A stretch of 64,000 nucleotides of DNA, taken from assembly GCF_000420445.1 (NCBI RefSeq), contig NZ_ATUY01000003.1, positions 121,768-185,767 of the forward strand, read 5' to 3'. A model generated the notes under the pieces. It saw only the letters and a program-made list of their open reading frames with translations. It made no database searches and was not told where the DNA came from. Each line of letters opens with the position of its first letter. The first letter of the stretch is position 1. The position numbers and the translations under genes were made by a program. Origin of the DNA: Actinotignum urinale DSM 15805. Lineage in GTDB: Bacteria; Actinomycetota; Actinomycetes; Actinomycetales; Actinomycetaceae. This document shows positions 19,283 to 27,661 of the stretch, piece after piece.

Positions 19283-19981
19283 ATGACGTATGTGATTATT
19301 TTTTGTTCAGCGTTGCTGTTAATATCCGCGTTTCTCGTTGTGGTGCGTATTGTCAAAGGCCCGACGGTTTTGGATCGCACCGGCGCTTTGGACGTGATGA
19401 CATCAATCATGATGGCTTCTATCGCCTTGCTGGCTGCCGTAACGCGACGGCCTGACCTGTTGGCAGTGTTCGTCGTTGTTGCCGTGATTGGTTTCCTCGG
19501 ATCTGTTGCGGTTGCTCGCATGACGCGTATCCGCACTCGTGAAGATTTGGCGGAAGATCAGCAGATTAAAGAAACCGGCAGGAAAGCCTCCGATGTTGAC
19601 GACGAGGACAAAGATTTCTACCACGATACGGATACCGATGATTCCGAGGGTGTTCACGACCCAGATGTCGATGAAGATGATAGCGACGACGATACTAGCG
19701 GTAGCGATGTTACCGATAATATCGACGACGGCAACAGCGTTCCGCACCCAATTGGCGACGAGGAGTTAAGTGGCCACGACGAAAGCGAAACACTTGGCGA
19801 TAACGTGACGTCGGGCGATAACGAAACACCGCAAGAAAAGGTGGACGGCAAGGCTAGTGTGCGTAAAGCAGATAAGACGGTGTTTGCATCAGAGGACGTT
19901 CCTGAGCAAGATGTGCAAAAGGGCGAAGATGCAGGCTTAGGCGTCGTCGAAAAAAAGGTGAAGGAGGGTTCGCGTGGTTAA
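19283..19981 (+). CDS. mrpF: Mrp antiporter subunit F with long acidic tail
   Basis: Residues 1-90 are a normal MrpF: three helices including VRIVKGPTVLDRTGALDVM and VFVVVAVIGFLGSVAVARM. The whole protein is 232 aa, more than twice the usual ~90. From ~95 on it is dominated by Asp, Glu, Ser, Thr and Asn, with runs such as DVDEDDSDDDTSGSD. The tail is in frame and followed by an overlapping mrpG start, so it is genuinely translated. A cation-binding or regulatory role is possible but unproven. Confidence 0.9.
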   Translation: MTYVIIFCSALLLISAFLVVVRIVKGPTVLDRTGALDVMTSIMMASIALLAAVTRRPDLLAVFVVVAVIGFLGSVAVARMTRIRTREDLAEDQQIKETGRKASDVDDEDKDFYHDTDTDDSEGVHDPDVDEDDSDDDTSGSDVTDNIDDGNSVPHPIGDEELSGHDESETLGDNVTSGDNETPQEKVDGKASVRKADKTVFASEDVPEQDVQKGEDAGLGVVEKKVKEGSRG

Positions 19982-20345
19982 TGTGTGGGATGTTGTGGGC
20001 GCCGTATTTTTGGTTGCTGGTTGCGTGCTGACGTTCGTCTCCGCTGTGGGAATGTTCCGTTACCCGGATTTGATGACGCGACTTCACGTTGCGACGAAAC
20101 CGCAGGTGCTGTCGCTCATTTTTTGTTTCATTGGGGCGGCGTTTTTGGTGCGCGATACGTCGATGACGTGGACAATGATTCTGGTTATTTTCTTCCAGCT
20201 TGTAACCTCCCCGATTTCTGCGCATATGCTGAGCCGAAGCGGATACCGTACCGGACGTATTGAATCCGATGATTTGGTTGTGGATGAGTTGCGAGAGGAT
20301 TTGCGTTTCGCACGTTCGCAAGAGACACCTGATATAAAATGTTGA
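19974..20345 (+). CDS. mrpG: Mrp antiporter subunit G
   Basis: 123 aa, GTG start (MVNVWDVVG) preceded by GGAGGG and overlapping the mrpF stop. The three helices and the motif GMFRYPDLMTRLHVATKPQ are diagnostic for MrpG. It is the last gene of the A/B-C-D-E-F-G operon. The C-terminal ~25 residues are hydrophilic. Confidence 0.93.
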   Translation: MVNVWDVVGAVFLVAGCVLTFVSAVGMFRYPDLMTRLHVATKPQVLSLIFCFIGAAFLVRDTSMTWTMILVIFFQLVTSPISAHMLSRSGYRTGRIESDDLVVDELREDLRFARSQETPDIKC

Positions 20346-20372
20346 AACGTAGGTTTGCGTAAGGAGAATATC

Positions 20373-20636
20373 GTGAATAAATGGAATCTTGTGAGCTTTG
20401 GCGTAGGTATTGCGTCTGGATTTGTTACCGATAAAATCGTCCACGCAGCATGGAGGAAAACGACGGGGCGCGATATTCCCGACCTGGAAGATGCAACAGC
20501 TCCTCTTATCGAAGGAATTATTTTTGCGGTTGTCTCCGCAAGTGTAGGGGCTGTTATTAGTCAGTTGGCAGAACGCAAAGTTTCAAAGATGGCTCTACGT
20601 TCAACAGAAAAGCAGAACATAAACCCCACCGCATAA
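20373..20636 (+). CDS. DUF4235 family small membrane protein
   Basis: About 87 aa from the GTG at 20373 (MNKWNLVSFGVGIASG), selected because AAGGAG lies six bases upstream; a TTG 18 bases earlier would include the RBS. Two hydrophobic helices (residues ~6-24 and ~47-66) flank a polar loop containing WRKTTGRDIPD, a pattern of the actinobacterial DUF4235 family. Function unknown. It lies 27 bp after mrpG and may be read through from that operon. Confidence 0.65.
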   Translation: MNKWNLVSFGVGIASGFVTDKIVHAAWRKTTGRDIPDLEDATAPLIEGIIFAVVSASVGAVISQLAERKVSKMALRSTEKQNINPTA

Positions 20637-20662
20637 TCTGTGCCATAATAGTAGATACGTAA

Positions 20663-20746
20663 CGACAGGGGAGCGCTACCGGGCGCTGAGAGTGCATCAT
20701 GCAGACCCTCGAACCTGATCCGGATAATGCCGGCGCAAGGGAGTCG
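20663..20746 (+). ncRNA. TPP (THI-box) riboswitch
   Basis: The conserved thiamine pyrophosphate aptamer is seen: closing stem CGAC/GTCG, GGGGAGC, GCTGAGAG, ACCCTCGAACCTGATC, then GGATAATGCCGGCGCAAGGGA. It controls the thiamine transporter genes directly downstream. Confidence 0.95.
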
Positions 20747-20755
20747 AGAATCTCT

Positions 20756-20806
20756 CCACCCATACCATAGGGGTATGAGTGGACCCTCCTTACATAGAGG
20801 AGGAAT
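20756..20806 (+). promoter_or_regulatory. Riboswitch expression platform sequestering the Shine-Dalgarno
   Basis: After the aptamer come a stem-loop (CCACCCATACC with GGTATGAGTGG, 20757-20782) and then CCCTCC at 20784-20789. The latter can pair with the AGAGGAGG Shine-Dalgarno at 20797-20803 just before the ATG at 20808. There is no T-run, so TPP most likely blocks translation initiation rather than terminating transcription. Confidence 0.6.
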
Positions 20807-20807
20807 A

Positions 20808-21965
20808 ATGTCACGTATAAAATCTCAAAAAACATACGACTATGCCGAAGCGGACATCGATGTACAGGGCAAAAGTTCGTGTGATGTAACGCAAAATTCT
20901 TCGCGGGGAGTTTTTGCGTGGGGACAAAATTCGCGGATGCGGAGAAAAATGTTTGCGGGACTTGCCGTTGCGTCCGCTCTTGCGCTCGGATTAAGTGCAT
21001 GTAGCGGTTCGACGGCTAAAAACGACGGTAAAGGTAAAGGAAGCGGAACCGTCAAAGTTATCGCACACGACTCCTTCACACTTCCGGATGATGTTATTAA
21101 AAAGTTTGAAAAAACGAGCGGATACACCGTGAAAAAAGTGACGCCGGGGGACGCGGGTGCCGTCGTCAATCAACTTGTTCTTGCTAACGGAAAACCGGAA
21201 GCAGATGTTGTTTTCGGTGTTGATACGTTCACGGCAGGGCGTGCGCTCAAAGGAAATATTGCCGTGGAGTATGAAACGTCCAAAAATCACGGAAAAGAAG
21301 CGGTGTTAGAGAAAAAATTCACGCCCATTGACCGCGGTGATGTGTGCGTTAACTACGACAAAAAATGGTTCGAAGAAAAGGGCATAAAAACCCCGGAAAC
21401 CTTAGAAGATTTAGCGAAACCTGAGTATGCGAAGTTGCTCGTCGTAGAAAATCCGGCGCAATCCTCACCCGGTTACGCATTTCTTGCCGCAACTGTTCAC
21501 GAACTTGGCGACGCAAAATACGAAGAGTATTGGAAAAAGTTGATTGCGGGCGGGACGCGCGTTGCAGGTGGCTGGAATGATGCATACTACACAGATTTTT
21601 CGGGTAGTAAGGGCAAAGGAAAATACCCCCTGGTCGTCTCCTACTCTTCCTCGCCCTCCGCTGAAAACGGCGCGACGGGCGTGCTCCCCAAAACATGTGT
21701 GAAACAGGTGGAGTATGCGGGAGTGTTGCGTGGGGCTGAAAATCCGGAAGGCGCTAAAGCCTTTGTGGACTTTTTGTTAAGCGAGGATGTGCAGAAAGCC
21801 GTTGCGCCGAGCATGTATATCTATCCCGTGACGGACGTGAAGCTCCCTGATGAATGGGTAAAGTACGCGCCAAAGGTGGACTCGCCTATCTCCATCGACC
21901 CCAAAACTGTTGGAGAAAAGGGCGATACGTGGCTGAAAAACTGGCGTAGCGCCGCGGGCATGTAG
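20808..21965 (+). CDS. thiB: Thiamine ABC transporter substrate-binding lipoprotein
   Basis: 385 aa from the ATG at 20808, preceded by a perfect AGGAGG. The periplasmic-type binding fold begins with TVKVIAHDSFTLPDDVIKKF and contains the ThiB-like AGRALKGN, DRGDVCVNYDKKWF and NPAQSSPGYAFL segments. The lipoprotein signal is MRRKMFAGLAVASALALG then LSAC (Cys65 of this start). About 43 hydrophilic residues therefore precede the signal peptide, which is odd. An internal ATG at 20937 would give a conventional signal, but it lacks the strong RBS. Confidence 0.88.
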   Translation: MSRIKSQKTYDYAEADIDVQGKSSCDVTQNSSRGVFAWGQNSRMRRKMFAGLAVASALALGLSACSGSTAKNDGKGKGSGTVKVIAHDSFTLPDDVIKKFEKTSGYTVKKVTPGDAGAVVNQLVLANGKPEADVVFGVDTFTAGRALKGNIAVEYETSKNHGKEAVLEKKFTPIDRGDVCVNYDKKWFEEKGIKTPETLEDLAKPEYAKLLVVENPAQSSPGYAFLAATVHELGDAKYEEYWKKLIAGGTRVAGGWNDAYYTDFSGSKGKGKYPLVVSYSSSPSAENGATGVLPKTCVKQVEYAGVLRGAENPEGAKAFVDFLLSEDVQKAVAPSMYIYPVTDVKLPDEWVKYAPKVDSPISIDPKTVGEKGDTWLKNWRSAAGM

Positions 21966-22028
21966 TGTGCGCAGCATCTGTAGTGGGTGTAGCGTGCGTG
22001 GCTCGAAATACGCGATATAGGGCATGGC

Positions 22029-23858
22029 GTGATGGATAAATTTGGTGTTGGCGGTGGCGCTGGTGTTGCCGATAATCTTGCCGCGCCACCGGAAAAAAGC
22101 GTCACCAAAAGCCCTGGACGTAACACGAGTGCTGGTTTCATGAGAAGCGCAATGCTGTGGGGAAAACTTGTGCGCTGGCTGGTGGGGTTAATTCCGTGTG
22201 CCTTCCTTGCCGTGTTTTTCATCTGGCCTGTTGTGGCAATGCTTGTGCGCGGTGTTCTTCCCGGTAACGCGGGTTTTGCGTCGGCAGGGCTTGCAGATAG
22301 CGCTATAGGCGTTCTCACAAGCTCACGCACCGCACACATTCTGTGGCAAACCCTCTGGATGGCATTCGCGGGAAGCGTTGCCTCCGTTCTCCTAGGGCTC
22401 CCGGTAGCCTACAGCCTGTATCGGATACGTTTCCGCGGGCAACGCTTTGTGCGGGCGCTCGCCATTGTGCCCTTTGTGTTACCAACAGTTGTTGTGGGTT
22501 CTGCTTTCAAAACTCTGCTGCGTGAGGGCGGGCCCTATGCATTTCTCGGGTGGGATGATTCGGCGTTAGCTGTTGTTGCGGCAATGGTTTTCTACAATAT
22601 TTCAGTTGTTGTGAGAACCGTTGGGCCACATTGGGCAAGTCTCCCGCATCACGAGGAAGTGGCCGCAACACTGGGCGCGAGGCCGGGGCGCGTATTTTGG
22701 ACGGTCACCTTACCTGCCCTGCGCCCTTCCATCACCGCCGCTGCTTCCTTAATTTTCCTGTTTTGTTCCACGGCGTTCGGGATTGTGCAAACACTTGGGC
22801 GCCCCGGATACGGAACACTTGAAACCGAAATTTGGATACAAACAACCACGTTCCTGGATTTGCGCACGGCAGCAATTCTTTCCCTCCTGCAAATCCTTAT
22901 TGTTATGGCAACCGTGTGGTGGAGCGCAAAAAATCGGCACGCATCTGCAAGCGGACAACTCCGAGGTCTGCGCCCGAAACGTATTACTCGTGGTAGCTAC
23001 CCCGCGATTGCTTTCATGGCTGTGCTAATGATTGCCGTCATTACGGTGCCCATCGTGACGCTTATTCTCTCCTCGCTCAAGGTAGGCGGGCAGTGGAGTT
23101 TCGCTAATTATCGACATTTTCTTGGTGGTGGGCAGACGCATGGTTTTGGTGGTGGGCCAGATGTGGGAGGGGCGCTCGCAAATTCTGTGACAATGGCAGG
23201 TTTGGCGACGGTTGTCGCGCTCGTTCTCGGGGTGCTCACGGCTTTCGCGGTAGCGCGCCCTCTTCCGCGAAATTCCGGGAAAAATAGGCAGGTACTACGC
23301 CGTTTCCTCTCCCTGCTGGAAAACATGTCACTTTTACCTCTAGGAATCAGCGCGGTAACGGTCGGTTTCGGGCTTTTCGTCACTATCCGCCCCCTCATTG
23401 AGGATGCGTGGATTCTTATTCCCATCGTTCAAGGAATCCTTGCCCTGCCCCTCGTCGTCCGTACCCTCACTCCGATTCTTCGCGCAATTCCGCCACGTCT
23501 TCGCGAAGCTGCGCAAACCCTGAGGGCAAGCCCGGCGAGAGTTCTTCTCACTGTCGACATTCCGCAGTGCCGGCGAGCCTTTGCCGCCGCGGCCGGTTTT
23601 GCCTGCGCAATGTCTCTAGGGGAATTCGGAGCAACATCCTTCCTCGCGTCCGGAGACACGGTGACGCTTCCCGTCGTTATCGCACAGCTCCTTGGAAAGC
23701 CAGGAGCAGAAAATTATGGCGCGGCGCTCGCCGGAGCAGTTCTTCTTGGCGGATTAACGGCTCTGCTCATGGGCGCGTGCGAGCTCATATCCCAGCCACG
23801 TCCGGCACGTTCCGTGCCACATTCCACCCCATCGGAAAATGAGGTTCCCCATGCTTAA
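22029..23858 (+). CDS. thiP: Thiamine ABC transporter permease (two fused permease domains)
   Basis: 609 aa with two BPD-type permease halves. The first has the EAA-like loop LPHHEEVAATLGARPGRVFW (residues ~205-225), and the second has PPRLREAAQTLRASPARVLL (~490-510). About 12 helices. It follows thiB by 63 bp and overlaps thiQ. The N-terminal ~40 residues are a hydrophilic extension. The start codon is GTG at 22029 or ATG at 22032. Confidence 0.92.
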   Translation: MMDKFGVGGGAGVADNLAAPPEKSVTKSPGRNTSAGFMRSAMLWGKLVRWLVGLIPCAFLAVFFIWPVVAMLVRGVLPGNAGFASAGLADSAIGVLTSSRTAHILWQTLWMAFAGSVASVLLGLPVAYSLYRIRFRGQRFVRALAIVPFVLPTVVVGSAFKTLLREGGPYAFLGWDDSALAVVAAMVFYNISVVVRTVGPHWASLPHHEEVAATLGARPGRVFWTVTLPALRPSITAAASLIFLFCSTAFGIVQTLGRPGYGTLETEIWIQTTTFLDLRTAAILSLLQILIVMATVWWSAKNRHASASGQLRGLRPKRITRGSYPAIAFMAVLMIAVITVPIVTLILSSLKVGGQWSFANYRHFLGGGQTHGFGGGPDVGGALANSVTMAGLATVVALVLGVLTAFAVARPLPRNSGKNRQVLRRFLSLLENMSLLPLGISAVTVGFGLFVTIRPLIEDAWILIPIVQGILALPLVVRTLTPILRAIPPRLREAAQTLRASPARVLLTVDIPQCRRAFAAAAGFACAMSLGEFGATSFLASGDTVTLPVVIAQLLGKPGAENYGAALAGAVLLGGLTALLMGACELISQPRPARSVPHSTPSENEVPHA

Positions 23859-24495
23859 ACTCCACAATTTCACCGTCACCTACCCGGATGGTTACGTCGC
23901 AGTAAATAACGTGAATCTTGAGGTTGCGCGCGGGGAAACGGTTGCGTTACTTGGCTCATCCGGTTCGGGTAAATCTTCACTTCTTCGCGGAATCGCGGGC
24001 TTAGAGGCAACATCGGGTAGCGTAATTATCGACGACGAAGATATTTCTCGCCTTCCCACCTATCGACGCGGGGTAGGAATGGTGTTCCAGGATGGACAGC
24101 TGTTCCCCAACCGTAGTGTGGGAAAAAATATTGCCTATGGTGTTGAGAGGTCAATGCCTGCAGATAAAGTTGCGAAAGAGGTGGCGTATTGGCTTCGCGT
24201 AATCGGGCTTGAAGGATTTGAAAACCGCGATATTTCAACGCTTTCCGGCGGGCAAGCGCAGCGGGTGGCACTCGCGCGTTCGCTTGCGCCACGCCCGCGA
24301 GTTCTCCTTCTCGACGAGCCTTTATCTGCTCTCGATACTCAGTTACGCTCACAACTCAGCGAATTTTTACGCGACACTTTGACGCAGGAAAACGTGACGG
24401 CAATATACGTTACCCACAACCCGGAGGAAGCCACCACTGTCGCGGCTCGAACTATTCGCATGAACGCCGGTGTTCTCGTTTGTGGCGTGGCATGA
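23851..24495 (+). CDS. thiQ: Thiamine ABC transporter ATP-binding protein
   Basis: About 214 aa. Walker A is GSSGSGKSS, the signature is LSGGQAQRVALARS, and Walker B is VLLLDEPLSALD, with the switch histidine in YVTHNPEEA. I favour the ATG at 23851 (MLKLHNFTV), since the family begins there; an in-frame ATG lies four codons upstream. It overlaps the end of thiP, so translation is coupled. It energises import through ThiP. Confidence 0.93.
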   Translation: MLKLHNFTVTYPDGYVAVNNVNLEVARGETVALLGSSGSGKSSLLRGIAGLEATSGSVIIDDEDISRLPTYRRGVGMVFQDGQLFPNRSVGKNIAYGVERSMPADKVAKEVAYWLRVIGLEGFENRDISTLSGGQAQRVALARSLAPRPRVLLLDEPLSALDTQLRSQLSEFLRDTLTQENVTAIYVTHNPEEATTVAARTIRMNAGVLVCGVA

Positions 24496-24714
24496 CGTGC
24501 GAGTGAATTAATCCGCGCCCAACCGAGAATTCAACCAGGAATTCACCTGAGATTTCGTGTGGGAATTCAGTCGGGAATCCGTGTGGGCGAGTTTTCGAGG
24601 GTGAAATGCGCATGGCAGATGTGTGGCGAGTGCGCGTGTGTCACGAGTCGCGGCGCGCAATGTCGCCGTTCATGTCAGCGTGCGCCTGGGCGCCACTTTA
24701 CGTCATGTGTCGCC

Positions 24715-25602
24715 TCAGCAGTTCAAGCCAAGAAACGCACGGATGCTCGGCCATTCTGCGTTGATTTGCGCTGTGCCGTCGTCGAAAATACGAGTTAATT
24801 TTTCAACGTTACGTTCGTTATTTGAGCAGACCTCGTGTTTCGGGAAGTACAGGTAGGCTTTGCCGGCGGCCTCTAGCTCGAAAAGCTGAGCGCGCGTCCG
24901 ATTATAGTTCCGTGCGCGTTCTTCTAAGGCTCGATAGACCGCAGGGTATTTGCGGAAATACATGCGCATAATCGCGTTATTCATCTGCCCAGACGGTGTT
25001 TTTATGTAGTCTCGCGGTTGGGTCATAATCACCATGAAACGCTCATAGCCATCTGCCTGCGCGGCCTGGAGCGGAATTCCGCCACTTTTCCCCAGCGCCC
25101 CGTCCACATATTTTTCGCCCTCAACTTCGGGCATCGGCATAATGAGCGGCATAGTGGATGACGCCTGGACGCGAATAAGAAGATCATCGATTGAATGAAT
25201 GTCCTCATTTGTCCACATAATTTCCTCGCCGTCGCGCGCCCGCAACGCACAGATACGAAAACGGGTGGGTTGCTTGACGAATGTGTCCCAATCGTAAGGG
25301 AGCGCTTCGCCTTCGCGCGAGGTGTGCTGATAAATATATTCCGCATTAAACGCGCCTTTGCCCTGAAGGAGCGTTTTCACGCCACCCATCTGAGGATCCG
25401 ACGCGAGGTCAATAAAAGCCGCCCGCGTGCGCCACGTGTCTTTGCTCAAATAGTTGCACATGTGCGTGCATCCGGCACTAATCCCGGAAACATGCGGAAA
25501 AATCACGTTTTCTTCAATAAATTTTACGACGACGGGCGCGGTTGCCACCGCGCGCATAGCCCCGCCTTCCAGGAGCAGAGCCGTTTCATCTAATAAAGCC
25601 AT
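24715..25602 (-). CDS. Patatin-like phospholipase
   Basis: 295 aa. The oxyanion loop is LLEGGAMR (residues ~10-17), the nucleophile elbow GISAG holds the catalytic Ser (~43), and the catalytic Asp is in DGALGKSGG (~167), so the Ser-Asp dyad is intact. No signal peptide. It probably acts on intracellular lipids, as in bacterial YchK/RssA-type patatins. It stands alone after the thiamine operon, convergent to it. Confidence 0.88.
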   Translation of the reverse strand: MALLDETALLLEGGAMRAVATAPVVVKFIEENVIFPHVSGISAGCTHMCNYLSKDTWRTRAAFIDLASDPQMGGVKTLLQGKGAFNAEYIYQHTSREGEALPYDWDTFVKQPTRFRICALRARDGEEIMWTNEDIHSIDDLLIRVQASSTMPLIMPMPEVEGEKYVDGALGKSGGIPLQAAQADGYERFMVIMTQPRDYIKTPSGQMNNAIMRMYFRKYPAVYRALEERARNYNRTRAQLFELEAAGKAYLYFPKHEVCSNNERNVEKLTRIFDDGTAQINAEWPSIRAFLGLNC

Positions 25603-25684
25603 GCCTGTCCTTTCCGGAGTACAAGTTGTGTAAATATTAGTTTCGTGTTGTTAATATTCACTCCGTTAATATGTGTGCGGTTAA

Positions 25685-27022
25685 TCAGTACTCGCGCTGG
25701 AGATATCGCAGAGAATTGAGTTCGCAGGCACATTCGGTAGCAATATTCATGCTCGCGATTTTCCCTTCGGCACGAAGCTCAAGAAGTTTGGGAACAATAC
25801 GATCGCGCAAGCTCCACGGGTCAATCGTGTTGACGTATATTTTTGTTCCGCCTTCAAAACCGGCGAGGGTGGATACGCGCCATTTAATAAGGACGCGCCA
25901 GGGGCTAGCCATATCCATTCCGCGCGCGCCCGCATACCATTCTTCGTTGCAGGGAACATCAACGCCTGTGGCTACGTGCATTGCGTGAACAAGATCCGAA
26001 ACTCCGCGCAGTTCCTTTTCGCTGTGCTGGAAGGGCTGGTTTGCTGCGGATTTGCTCCACACTTCGAGGGTGGGGTAGCGGTGTCCGAACCCGGCGTAGG
26101 CAACAGCGTAGGGGTTTTCGGCAATAATGAGGTTGTTTTTCGATGCGTAATCCACGCCGTATTCGTTGAAAAGATTGGGGTTTCTGCGCAGTTGCTCGGT
26201 TTCGTAGCGGTTGTTGACGGTTCGTTCGTCGATGCTCACGAGCTGTTTGTGGAGGTGATCGAAGCTCGCACCGGCAGGTTTCAACCAGTTTTGGAACACT
26301 TGAACATAGGTGACGTAACGGTTTTGGAGATATAAATCTTCCATGGCGTGTGCGGTGAGCGCGAAGTACCAGAAGTGTTCGTTGGGTGTGAGCGTTCCGC
26401 TACCCGCGAGGTCCGTCGTCGTGGTCGCCTCGGATGAATAGTGGCGACGTCCAAGAATCAAATCGTGCCCTCCGCCAAAGAACGTAGCGCAACTCTTGAT
26501 TTTTTCATGCTCTGAGATAGTCGCCCATTTTTCTTCAGAAATTCCGGAAGCTAGTGCTTTTCCCTGGGCGACCCCCAGAACGTGGGCGCGCCCTGCCGGA
26601 TCTGCTATATAGCGTTCCATCGCATCGTTTTTTCGGGTGGGCATAACGTAGCCGTAGTTCGCCTGCCAATAGGCCAAGGGAACGATTTCAAAAAGATTGG
26701 AAACGCGCCGGAAATTCCAGGTATCCGCGAGAGCGTCGACGGGTGCGTTATCCGTTATCGTGTAGTTACCGTTGGTTGGGTTCCCGACGATACGGGATTT
26801 TTCGGGAGGTGTTTCGAGGACGCGTTGTGGGCAAAACGCGCAAACGTCCTCGATGTTGTCCGGATCGATGGGGAAAGCCGGGGGCGTATTTATTTTAAGG
26901 GGGCGGTTGGCGCGTCCTGGTACAGTCCACACTTCGGTTCCGGAGAATGGGTTGCGCTGTTTGATTGTTCCATCAGAGAGCTTGGTGATGGATGCTGGGA
27001 GTTCATGTGGAATATGCATCAT
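25685..27022 (-). CDS. DUF4921 family (GalT/HIT-like) protein
   Basis: 445 aa. The N-terminus (LSDGTIKQRNPFSGTEVWTVPGR) and the CAFCP motif are typical of actinobacterial DUF4921 proteins, which resemble galactose-1-phosphate uridylyltransferases. The segment GASFDHLHKQLVS (~residues 245-257) parallels the HxHxQ nucleotidyl-transfer motif of that superfamily. Nucleotidyltransferase or hydrolase activity is therefore plausible; the substrate is unknown. It is followed downstream by an empty ~80 bp, then the patatin gene. Confidence 0.7.
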   Translation of the reverse strand: MMHIPHELPASITKLSDGTIKQRNPFSGTEVWTVPGRANRPLKINTPPAFPIDPDNIEDVCAFCPQRVLETPPEKSRIVGNPTNGNYTITDNAPVDALADTWNFRRVSNLFEIVPLAYWQANYGYVMPTRKNDAMERYIADPAGRAHVLGVAQGKALASGISEEKWATISEHEKIKSCATFFGGGHDLILGRRHYSSEATTTTDLAGSGTLTPNEHFWYFALTAHAMEDLYLQNRYVTYVQVFQNWLKPAGASFDHLHKQLVSIDERTVNNRYETEQLRRNPNLFNEYGVDYASKNNLIIAENPYAVAYAGFGHRYPTLEVWSKSAANQPFQHSEKELRGVSDLVHAMHVATGVDVPCNEEWYAGARGMDMASPWRVLIKWRVSTLAGFEGGTKIYVNTIDPWSLRDRIVPKLLELRAEGKIASMNIATECACELNSLRYLQREY

Positions 27023-27024
27023 CG

Positions 27025-27531
27025 TTAGTTTGATTCCTCTCCGAATCGGTAACCGATATTTGCCAGCGCATGATACGCTGCGTTGACGTAAGCGCTTCGC
27101 ACTTGAATTTCGTAGGAGTTGGCTTGCATTCCTTGGAGGGAAATATAGCCACGTTTTGCGGTATTTCGTCGCGCATTAAAGAAGGTGAGAAGCCCAAAAG
27201 TAAGAGCAGAAGCGCCACAAATTGCGAGCATTTCAACGGTAATGTTGTAAAGGAACGCTTGGAAAACGAAGAATAAGAAAACGAACCACAGCAGGGCACT
27301 AAATATTGCAGAGATAGCGTTTTTTGTGACGGAATACCGTCCCGTAATTTGTTCGACGCTTTCTAGGTTGATACCCACTATCCTCACGTTATGAATGGGA
27401 AAATTCGTGTGCGCCAAATCAGAGACGGTTTTTTCGGCTTCCTCATAGCGACGAACTTCAGTGATTGTTTTATAGTCGTCACGTTCACGCGCAATGCGGT
27501 GAGAACGCCTGTGGAAAGTCTGTTGGGTCAT
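27025..27531 (-). CDS. YflT-like general stress membrane protein
   Basis: 168 aa. The N-terminal part (YEEAEKTVSDLAHTNFPIHNVRIVGINLESVEQITGR) matches the general-stress YflT-type domain. Two adjacent helices (residues ~78-110) follow, then a hydrophilic tail ending in YVNAAYHALANIGYRFG. It starts immediately upstream of the DUF4921 gene on the same strand (2-bp gap). Function unknown. Confidence 0.65.
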   Translation of the reverse strand: MTQQTFHRRSHRIARERDDYKTITEVRRYEEAEKTVSDLAHTNFPIHNVRIVGINLESVEQITGRYSVTKNAISAIFSALLWFVFLFFVFQAFLYNITVEMLAICGASALTFGLLTFFNARRNTAKRGYISLQGMQANSYEIQVRSAYVNAAYHALANIGYRFGEESN

Positions 27532-27661
27532 GCTTCTATCTTACGTGTGGTGACTGAATGTTCTCTTTAAAAACCATATTATCTTCTTATTTTGAGCGCA
27601 ACGGGAAAATTTAGGCTATGCGGGAATTCTACAACAAAAGAGTTGTATACCTGGCGTGAAA

